A DNA stretch of 64,000 nt from the NCBI GenBank assembly GCA_022495995.1, contig JAFEMH010002494.1, positions 248,001 through 312,000 of the forward strand. The letters run 5' to 3'. Below, in pieces: positions 54,501 through 64,000 of this stretch. A program made the position numbers and the translations under genes. A model generated the notes under the pieces. The model made no database searches. It was not told the DNA's origin and worked only from the letters and a program-made list of their open reading frames with translations. Numbering within the stretch: position 1 is the stretch's first letter; each line of letters begins with the position of its first letter. The DNA is from Adenophora triphylla var. japonica. Lineage: Eukaryota; Streptophyta; Magnoliopsida; Asterales; Campanulaceae.

Positions 54501-54925
54501 ACATAACGATGATTCACGGATAGGTAACTTGCCCAAATCCACCGGCAATACATGCCCACTTAATCACAATTACCAAGATAATTAAGGGTGATTCGAGGTA
54601 CGACCCCATCGGAGTAGAACCTCCAACACATAAGGCAACTCTTAGGCCAATTATGCAAATAAAAGATGAAATGTAATGCCACGTGAGAACGAATGAACAG
54701 GGATTTATAGAAGTATGAACCCTAACTCCTGAGACAGGTAAAATACCTCAAATGATGGTGGAGGAATCTATCTTTCCATAACTCACCTTTCCTTGATTCC
54801 TTTGGTTGGTCATTATCCTTTTCTGTTATATAACAATTTCCTGCATTAACCCTCGACGTCAGTTATCACACACTCTCACTCAGCTAGACTCTACCCGAGA
54901 ACTCTAACCGAGCTCTGATACCAAC
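51565..54925 (-). pseudogene. Del-2 internal region 1, heavily decayed
   Basis: No long frame. Near 52235-52050 the minus strand gives YDSSYYSNFEIKPYEALLGKK, a weak echo of the gypsy integrase motif YNSSYHSSIGMAPYEALYGRK, which places integrase at the expected 3' end. An 84-residue frame at 54559-54305 is not recognisable. Remaining sequence shows no domain that I can support. Confidence 0.65.
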
Positions 54926-57570
54926 TGTGAGGACCCCGACCCGGAACCTACACGTGTCCCGAGTTGGAGCGTCCTCAAACTAACCCAATTTATCCTAAAC
55001 TTTTAAAAACTTTGATTTAACTTTCAAACGCTACACCATTTACATACCCATTTCAACAATAACTCTACTCCTTTCTACGCTGGGGGAAGAGTTGACCAAC
55101 TCCGAAAGTAATAAATGATTTACAAAAAGATGTTGAATATAAAATAAGATTAAAGTTTATAAATACAAACCCTTTAAAAGAATTATATCAATACACAATT
55201 TCTACGCCAACCTATACGTACCCCGACAAACCCAAAATACCACATCCAACTCCTTTCCGCCCTTACTTGGCCGGTCCACCTGTCTCGGGATCTAAAACAA
55301 GAAGGGAGAGGGGTGAGAATAAATCTCAATGAGCTATTATGATATGCAGCAAGATGCCAAACAAGGTGCAACACATAGCATGGTAGCACAAAACACTTTA
55401 TAAAAGCGGTAAACACCTTACGTTACCTCATTTTACCTTTTTCCCGTCTGAACAATAAGTCGTACAACGTGGGAGTAAAACTCCACTCTTTGGTGAATTG
55501 CCTCCAGCACATTCACCTCTTATAGGTCTCATGCCCCAGAGATCCATATAAGAAAGGATACCTATATTAGTGTATCCAACAATAATCTCGTCCCTCCTTA
55601 CAACGATCGCAACAGGCCTGTAAAGCTTTTTGGGTCAATACAGTCGTTAGCACAGCCCCACCCCGTGGCCACAGAGTGGGGAAGGGTCACCGGTATGATG
55701 TACCTTCAATCACTTATTGAACAAATCAATAATTGATTGGCATCCATCATACCCACCCGAACATAACACGCTCAAGCACATGATAGTTACTTGAGATAAT
55801 CCACAAAACGGGATAATAATATAACAATACCAAATAATCCACAAAGGGGATAAACACCATGGCAACATGGTAAAATATACTCATGTTCAACCAACATCAT
55901 AATGCAACATTTAAGTAATACACTATGCATAGTATCATCAACAAATATGAATGATAACAAATAAATCCACAATGGAATAACCATACAACTACATAGTAAA
56001 CATATCCACACATTGGGATAACATAACAACTTGTCAAATATTCCACACTTGGGGAGCCACATAACACTTGCCAAATAATCCACAAAGGGAATAAACAATA
56101 TAGTCACATGGTAAAATAGAATATCTGGAAATGATCATTTCATATTTAGTTTATAAAACCAATTCCATTTGAGAGATCACCTAAAAATACTCAATTTGGA
56201 CTCTTGAACCATCCAATTTCGAGTCCGTATGAATTAACTATGATTTATTCAATTTCCACTCAACTTCTAACGTACAATACTACCTGCTGTAACCAAATCA
56301 GATTTTTGGGACATAAGGATAACTTCTTTAGCTATGATACCATCACATTCAGAAAGTACTCAGAAAAACACCCAATTTAGACCCAAGAACCATCCAATTC
56401 CGATTTAATATGATTAAGTTATGACCATCACAAGATTGCTAAACGAATTCTGGTTCAGAACTGAAGTTAGGATTTCTGGGGTCTTGGGCGACCGCCCAAA
56501 CCTCTTGGGCGACCGCCCAAGAGGGTTTTCAAGGAAATGTGAGTTTCTGCCAGCATGGGCGGCCGCTCAGCCCCCTTGGGCGACCGCCCAAGCCTCCTGC
56601 CAGCCCAAACTTAGGTTTTTAACCCCTTTAACCCTAGTTCTTCCTTCCCCCTACCATTGATTATTCAAGAACACCCAAGAACACCTTCATTTCACCAAAT
56701 CCCAAACAAACATGTAAACTCCAAAACCAAGTAATATAGATTTAGATTCCTCACCACAAGAATTCCAACCCATCTCATTAACATATTTCAAGTTAAACTC
56801 TCTTAATCCAACCAAACACATTTCCTTATACCCTTGATCAACTACTATGAACCAAGACATCATTCTCTAACATTAACCCATTTTCCCAAGCTCCAAGAAG
56901 GTTTCCAAGGTATCAAACAACCATTATAAAACAATCACAACATCAAATCATTCATGAGCATACAAAGAAGGGAAGTCATAATAACTCACCTTAGGATTTT
57001 AGGATGAAAAGATGATCTTCAAAGCTTGATTGATTCCGCAAGTTTATCCAACTCCAAAACTACTCTTAGACTTGATTTTTGATGAAGAATGGCTTAGCTT
57101 CAATAAAAGGGTTTGAGAGCTTCCATGGCTTTTGAATGAAGAGGAGGTATGAAGAAAAATGAAGAAGGAGGAAGAAGAGTGAGGAGTATGAGGGAGAGGG
57201 GAGGGGCCGGTCAAGGAGGGAGTGTGGGGGAGGCACTTGTCAAGCCTAGGAAGGAGTAAGACTAATTGGCCCCCCACCAAAATTAATCCTAAGGCTTTCA
57301 CTCTTTTTCATTAAAATTAATCATTTATCCAAATAATTCATCCTACCCATTTACCTCCTTGCACTATTTATCATTTTTCCATTTTTTATTATTTCCCCAA
57401 ATTTCTTTATTTAATATCCAATAAATTCTCAAAAGATTCTAATCTTACTACTCACCCAATTTATCTTACTTTAAAAATTTAAAGACATAATTGAACACAT
57501 AAGTCAACATAAATATTTGAAGCATATAATATAATATTTAAAATTAGTGCCTAGGGTTGGGGTCGTTACA
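54926..57570 (-). repeat. Del-2 LTR 2 (middle)
   Basis: Shares with LTR 3 variants such as ctaaaacaagaaggg and cgaattctggttcag, yet matches LTR 1 in others (for example caactactatgaacc where LTR 3 has a two-base insertion). Confidence 0.9.
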
Positions 57571-60500
57571 CTCACTCCCCCTTAAAGAAAATTCGTCCCG
57601 AATTTGACTGTCACTTACCCTAAGGTTCAAATAGCAAGGGTTAACTTTCACACATTCTAACTTAACAATTTCAATTAGACTTCTCAAAGGCAGGATTCTA
57701 CTATACATTTTCACAACTTAAATACTCTAAGACTTCAATTCCCAATCAGTCTCATCAATGCTATGATTCTTTCCAAGATTCAAATTTCCTTAATAATGTG
57801 ATATAACAACTCAATACGCCAAGAATACCATACCATTATCGCTAACCCGAACTTTCACGACCTCAAAGAAGTATTTTAAATGAAAAGTATTACACCTTAT
57901 GTTTCCCAATACATTACGATATTACATTTAAAACTTCAATTACTCTATAAGCTGCTCCAAGTCAGTCTATAAGCAAAATCACCAACCCTTTCTAAAACTT
58001 CAAATGGATCAACAAATTTTGGCGCCAATCTACCTTAGGCCTTGCTTCTCTAATCTCAACCCAACAAATTAGAGATCGATATTTTCTTCCCTAACAACGC
58101 CTCATACGGTTTTATCTCAAAGTTAGAATAATAACTGCTATCATACGCATCCAACCACTGGTAATCATACGACCTATCGACTACCAAAGTCCATTGTACA
58201 TGCCCGTAGCATATCCTCAACAATACGTAATGATTCCTCAATTTTCACAAGGTTAAACTCAATAACATTCCTACATTCCAAAAGGACTTTCCCAAATGAG
58301 GTCTATCCAATCCATTTAATACTAGGGGTTTATACAACTAAACGATCCCCTAACATATATGAGAACTTCATCAATAAACCTCTCATCAGGCTATATATAT
58401 AACGAGGAGAAATACAATTCAACTTTCTATTATCACCATTCAATATTACAATTATATTCAGGACTAGTGACAATTCAATATTCAAATTGAATGGTTGGCC
58501 GCCCACAACGGAGCCGATCCAACTCCAAAACAAAACCGAGTCTATTGTGACCGACACAATAATAACCCCACATTTATCAAATCATTTCTTGGACCAACAC
58601 TTGAATACAGTTAATCATTATAGGGAAACTAGATTGCCTTTTTACTTGCTTCTGTACGAACTATATCTTTAAAATAACCAATCTTTCGAAAATTTACAAC
58701 ATCTTTCAAAATTCCAAGGATAGATAAAATGAGATCAAATGAGACTCGAATGGTTTATTTATTTAAAACTGTCCCATACCAGTTTTAATTAACTAAACCA
58801 CTCACACTCTTAAGAAATTTTCAAAAGATTGATAAGCTACCAAAAATAACTCGAGTGATTTAATTATCTACAACCGTCTCATACCAGTTGTAGATAGTTA
58901 AATTACTCACAGATTTTAATGTACACAAAAACGGTTCACCGACCTTATTAAATCAATTATCCCCGAAGGGTACAAATGCGCACACCGAAGTTCAACACAC
59001 ACTTTCAATTGTTAAACACAATTAAACAATACCAACATAATATTCTTGTTTGGCCTCTATTTATATTATAGCCACCACTTATAATATTTATACTTAGTTA
59101 ATTTCTCTATAAGAAAACACAATCTTGCCATACTATTTCTATTTCCGATAAATAACACTAAACAATCATTAAGCTTATAAACTAGGTAAATCATCCTCAA
59201 TTCGATAATTCCTCAAGTTGTATATTCAACACCTTTACTTAATTTGAATCATCTATTCCCTACCTTTAATATTGGTATTGTACTTAGCAACAACATATTG
59301 TAAAACATCTAGTTCCCAATCAAATACCATAATTTCTAAATCGAAGAATATAATTGGAACTCACATAGATCAATCATTCCCGAATTTCAATTAAACATTA
59401 CGTATAATCTAACTTAACTCTCAATAACCATCAACAAACTCAAAATCCGTACAACGTTAATATCTTTCAAGCATCACACAAATCCCTCATATGATTCACG
59501 TAACTAAGTCGAACTATAGTATATAACCATCCTAAAGTATCCTGTCTCCCAATAAGATTCATCCTCATTTTCTCAACTAATGATAATCAATTCTCAAAAC
59601 GAACCCTATACCTATTTCACCAATTTCTGAAGTTGACCCTATAAGTCACCAATAACTACGTCTATTATACTTCTTCACATTTACCCTTTTTACCTCTCCA
59701 TGGCTAGTACACAATCCATAAATCAAAACGGTCATACTAGATATAAATGTTGTCTTAAGTATATCCTTAAAGCAATTTTCCACTGAAATTGTAACACTCC
59801 GAAAATTCAACTAATAACCATTGAGTATCCTACTAGTTTCTAAAATCATTCATACAAATCGTCAACAAGTGCTAACGAATACTTATTCTTCACAGTTACC
59901 TATTTAAGATTTCTATAACCCTTTGATTAACCACCAAGTATCATCTTTTCTAAATATAGTACCTTATAGCAACTCAAAATCTCAACATCCTGGTATGATA
60001 TCTGATGAAAACCTAATTTGAAACTCACACCGAAAACACCACTTAGTCAACTAATAGCACACAAGGCAAAGATATATTAATTCCATAAGATCTCGTACTC
60101 GCGATATTTATAACTCATATAATCCCACTTAGACTATCACCTTCAATACTAGTCTCATATATCTAATCTCCCCACTAGACACCAATGTAAGAATACTCAC
60201 GCAAGTTACACAACCATAAATCACTCTTAATTAGACCATATACCTATCCTCAACTAAGAGTTCACAAATTCATTTACTACCGTACATGAGATAATTCAAG
60301 GTTCCTTTAAATCAAAGATAACACACAACCCAAATAATCTTCACATTCCTTAGGCCATACTTTCGACATTTATGCATATATGATAAAATAGCAAATAATG
60401 ACTCATCCGCCTCTACCACACACGGAGGCAAATCAAACATAGATAAGGAGACTCGCTTCTTGCGACAGTCCTCCTCAACACAACAACTACTCAAATAATT

Positions 60501-60932
60501 CAGGTTAACATAACGATGATTCACGGATAGGTAACTTGCCCAAATCCACCGGCAATACATGCCCACTTAATCACAATTACCAAGATAATTAAGGGTGATT
60601 CGAGGTACGACCCCATCGGAGTAGAACCTCCAACACATAAGGCAACTCTTAGGCCAATTATGCAAATAAAAGATGAAATGTAATGCCACGTGAGAACGAA
60701 TGAACAGGGATTTATAGAAGTATGAACCCTAACTCCTGAGACAGGTAAAATACCTCAAATGATGGTGGAGGAATATATCTTTCCATAACTCACCTTTCCT
60801 TGATTCCTTTGGTTGGTCATTATCCTTTTCTGTTATATAACAATTTCCTGCATTAACCCTCGACGTCAGTTATCACACACTCTCACTCGCCTAGACTCTA
60901 CCCGAGAACTCTAACCGAGCTCTGATACCAAC
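57571..60932 (-). pseudogene. Del-2 internal region 2, copy of region 1
   Basis: Same relics at the same places (integrase echo 58241-58056, unrecognised frame 60566-60312). Differences from region 1 are few and include small indels near 57950 and 59620. Confidence 0.7.
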
Positions 60933-63581
60933 CGTGAGGACCCCGACCCGGAACCTACACGTGTCCCGAGTTGGAGCGTCCTCAAACTAACCCAATTTAT
61001 CCTAAACTTTTAAAAACTTTGATTTAACTTTCAAACGCTACACCATTTACATACCCATTTCAACAATAACTCTACTCCTTTCTACGCTGGGGGAAGAGTT
61101 GACCAACTCCGAAAGTAATAAATGATTTACAAAAAGATGTTGAATATAAAATAAGATTAAAGTTTATAAATACAAACCCTTTAAAAGAATTATATCAATA
61201 CACAATTTCTACGCCAACCTATACGTACCCGACAAATCCAAAATACCACATCCAACTCCTTTCCGCCCTTACTTGGCCGGTCCACCTGTCTCGGGATCTA
61301 AAACAAGAAGGGAGAGGGGTGAGAATAAATCTCAATGAGCTATTATGATATGCAGCAAGATGCCAAACAAGGTGCAACACATAGCATGGTAGCACAAAAC
61401 ACTTTATAAAAGCGGTAAACACCTTACGTTACCTCATTTTACCTTTTTCCCGTCTGAACAATAAGTCGTACAACGTGGGAGTAAAACTCCACTCTTTGGT
61501 GAATTGCCTCCAGCACATTCACCTCTTATAGGTCTCATGCCCCAGAGATCCATATAAGAAAGGATACCTATATTAGTGTATCCAACAATAATCTCGTCCC
61601 TCCTTACAACGATCGCAACAGGCCTGTAAAGCTTTTTGGGTCAATACAGTCGTTAGCACAGCCCCCACCCCGTGGCCACAGAGTGGGGAAGGGTCACCGG
61701 TATGATGTACCTTCAATCACTTATTGAACAAATCAATAATTGATTGGCATCCATCATACCCCGAACATAACTAACACGCTCGAAGCACATGATAGTTACT
61801 TGAGATAATCCACAAAACGGGATAATAATATAACAATACCAAATAATCCACAAAGGGGATAAACACCATGGCAACATGGTAAAATATACTCATGTTCAAC
61901 CAACATCATAATGCAACATTTAAGTAATACACTATGCATAGTATCATCAACAAATATGAATGATAACAAATAAATCCACAATGGAATAACCATACAACTA
62001 CATAGTAAACATATCCACACATTGGGATAACATAACAACTTGTCAAATATTCCACACTTGGGGAGCCACATAACACTTGCCAAATAATCCACAAAGGGAA
62101 TAAACAATATAGTCACATGGTAAAATAGAATATCTGGAAATGATCATTTCATATTTAGTTTATAAAACCAATTCCATTTGAGAGATCACCTAAAAATACT
62201 CAATTTGGACTCTTGAACCATCCAATTTCGAGTCCGTATGAATTAACTATGATTTATTCAATTTCCACTCAACTTCTAACGTACAATACTACCTGCTGTA
62301 ACCAAATCAGATTTTTGGGACATAAGGATAACTTCTTTAGCTATGATACCATCACATTCAGAAAGTACTCAGAAAAACACCCAATTTAGACCCAAGAACC
62401 ATCCAATTCCGATTTAATATGATTAAGTTATGACCATCACAAGATTGCTAAACGAATTCTGGTTCAGAACTGAAGTTAGGATTTCTGGGGTCTTGGGCGA
62501 CCGCCCAAACCTCTTGGGCGACCGCCCAAGAGGGTTTTCAAGGAAATGTGAGTTTCGCCGGCATGGGCGGCCGCTCGGCCCCCTTGGGCGACCGCCCAAG
62601 CCTCCCCGCCAGCCCAAACTTAGGTTTTTAACCCCTTTAACCCTAGTTCTTCCTTCCCCCTACCATTGATTATTCAAGAACACCCAAGAACACCTTCATT
62701 TCACCAAATCCCAAACAAACATGTAAACTCCAAAACCAAGTAATATAGATTTAGATTCCTCACCACAAGAATTCCAACCCATCTCATTAACATATTTCAA
62801 GTTAAACTCTCTTAATCCAACCAAACACATTTCCTTATACCCTTGATCAACTATACTATGAACCAAGACATCATTCTCTAACATTAACCCATTTTCCCAA
62901 GCTCCAAGAAGGTTTCCAAGGTATCAAACAACCATTATAAAACAATCACAACATCAAATCATTCATGAGCATACAAAGAAGGGAAGTCATAATAACTCAC
63001 CTTAGGATTTTAGGATGAAAAGATGATCTTCAAAGCTTGATTGATTCCGCAAGTTTATCCAACTCCAAAACTACTCTTAGACTTGATTTTTGATGAAGAA
63101 TGGCTTAGCTTCAATAAAAGGGTTTGAGAGCTTCCATGGCTTTTGAATGAAGAGGAGGTATGAAGAAAAATGAAGAAGGAGGAAGAAGAGTGAGGAGTAT
63201 GAGGGAGAGGGGAGGGGCCGGTCAAGGAGGGAGTGTGGGGGAGGCACTTGTCAAGCCTAGGAAGGAGTAAGACTAATTGGCCCCCCACCAAAATTAATCC
63301 TAAGGCTTTCACTCTTTTTCATTAAAATTAATCATTTATCCAAATAATTCATCCTACCCATTTACCTCCTTGCACTATTTATCATTTTTCCATTTTTTAT
63401 TATTTCCCCAAATTTCTTTATTTAATATCCAATAAATTCTCAAAAGATTCTAATCTTACTACTCACCCAATTTATCTTACTTTAAAAATTTAAAGACATA
63501 ATTGAACACATAAGTCAACATAAATATTTGAAGCATATAATATAATATTTAAAATTAGTGCCTAGGGTTGGGGTCGTTACA
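60933..63581 (-). repeat. Del-2 LTR 3
   Basis: First base changed T to C. GC-rich inverted words near 62492-62600 are kept with some differences. Confidence 0.9.
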
Positions 63582-63957
63582 GTAATCATTTTCCCCGAGA
63601 TTTGAGGGAATATTGTGGACATTAAGAGGATTCAGTAATTATTAAAGCAAAGAGGTTCGTACGGACTACTTTTGCTTTTCCAATTTCCTGAAAATTCCCA
63701 AAAGGTCCTTTTGTCCCTTTTTATCCCAAAAGGCCCCTCCCTTGGTTTGGTTAAGGGTTTTGAGAGGGTTTTGAGTGTCGTAGGTCTTCGAGACTGCGTT
63801 TGTGAGTTTGCGGTGTTTCCTGTGTGTTTGGAAGAGGGTGATCCAGATTGGGGTACTTACAACTTTACAATAACATTATTTTAATGATTTAGACACGTAT
63901 GTCTACATGTCACTTATATTTATTATGTATACACATTTTGCAATCCATGTTCTTACA

Positions 63958-64000
63958 ATCTCCCACTTGGATTGCCCAAACATGTGTTTATACTTTAACA
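63958..64000 (-). mobile_element. Start of the copia internal region (3' end, minus strand)
   Basis: Minus strand CCAAGTGGGAGAT polypurine tract next to the copia LTR; the rest continues outside the window. Confidence 0.65.

Larger units (their letters stand above)
48918..63581 (-). mobile_element. Del-2: gypsy-like element with three LTRs and two internal regions
   Basis: LTRs at 48918-51564, 54926-57570 and 60933-63581 (TGTGAGGACC...GGGTCGTTACA; the third begins CG instead of TG). Internal regions 51565-54925 and 57571-60932 are nearly identical. Primer-binding site TGGTATCAGAGC on the minus strand beside the second and third LTRs (54912-54923, 60919-60930); polypurine tract TTTAAGGGGGAGTGAG beside the first and second. 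TSD GTAAT flanks the whole array, so it inserted once and then gained a unit. Internal regions hold no open gag-pol. Confidence 0.9.
33057..63861 (-). mobile_element. Tat-2: Ty3/gypsy element (Tat-like, dual RNase H), with a 14.7-kb insertion in its right LTR
   Basis: LTRs 33057-34547 and 47710-63861 (the latter split at 48918-63581). TGAAATTACCC...GGTACTTACA ends. TSD ACTTT at 33052-33056 and 63862-63866. Minus orientation: GTTGGCGACTCCGCTGGGG (47691-47709) is the primer-binding region and TTGAGGGGCTTC (34548-34559) the polypurine tract. Internal order on the minus strand: leader repeats, shortened gag, protease, G-patch linker, RT-RNase H-second RNase H, integrase. Beyond integrase are 5.7 kb with plus-strand genes and tandem repeats. 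Confidence 0.92.
47710..63861 (-). repeat. Tat-2 right LTR (5' LTR), split by Del-2
   Basis: Pieces 47710-48917 and 63582-63861 together match 33057-34547. The split is at gggtaat, and GTAAT is duplicated at 48913-48917 and 63582-63586. Confidence 0.92.
32659..63957 (-). mobile_element. Ty1/copia-type LTR, split by Tat-2; rest of the element beyond the window
   Basis: Left piece 32659-33056 starts TGTTGGAACATTCC; right piece 63862-63957 ends GTTCTTACA. Together they give an LTR of about 490 bases with TGT...ACA ends. Just after it (63958-63970) the minus strand reads CCAAGTGGGAGAT, the polypurine tract common in plant copia elements, so the copia element lies to the right and reads leftward. 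A TATA-like ctatatatagg on the left piece (about 32920) fits an LTR promoter. No copia coding region is inside the window. Confidence 0.8.

Overview
The window looks like a nuclear segment of a eudicot plant. A class I terpene synthase gene with the seven-exon layout of the angiosperm TPS-a (sesquiterpene) subfamily lies in AT-rich DNA packed with Stowaway, Tourist and Mutator-like MITEs and with nested Ty3/gypsy and Ty1/copia LTR retrotransposons. I see no rRNA, tRNA, CRISPR or prokaryotic genes. Lamiales or another asterid group is possible, but the species cannot be fixed from the sequence alone.

Layout. 1-816: last two exons of a first terpene synthase copy, whose 5' part lies outside the window. 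817-5221: its 3' flank, a truncated gypsy LTR and a piece of integrase. 5222-11083: MITE-rich DNA with a Tourist element, several Stowaways (some nested), two members of an unfamiliar Mutator-like family filled with a TATCCAGAA minisatellite, and a broken CDK-type kinase fragment. 11084-17535: Tat-type gypsy element 1 (TSD TCGTG), with gag and protease only on the minus strand and a decayed, intron-bearing gene on the opposite strand. 17879-20520: a complete, apparently intact terpene synthase 2 (7 exons, 560 aa). 20521-24921: near-identical repeat of 817-5221. 21892-32070: gypsy element Del-1 (minus strand, decayed gag-pol, left LTR truncated). 32071-32658: a further paralogue of the terpene synthase 3' flank. 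32659-63957: three-level nest. A copia LTR is split by Tat element 2 (33057-63861, TSD ACTTT), whose right LTR is split by Del-2 (48918-63581, TSD GTAAT). Del-2 has three LTRs and two internal regions.

How it fits together. The locus appears to be a terpene synthase tandem cluster. Four direct copies and one inverted partial copy of one 3' flanking sequence are present, and the two synthase-bearing units have been duplicated recently. Shared junctions and empty sites allow the insertions to be ordered. The most unusual content is (i) the minisatellite-filled Mutator-like family with 9-bp TSDs, (ii) two gypsy elements that each carry a non-retroviral gene antisense to gag-pol, one with a clean intron and a DUF7745-like gene beside it, (iii) a 14-bp palindrome shared by the LTR of Tat-2 and the upstream region of its antisense gene, and (iv) the three-LTR Del-2 array.
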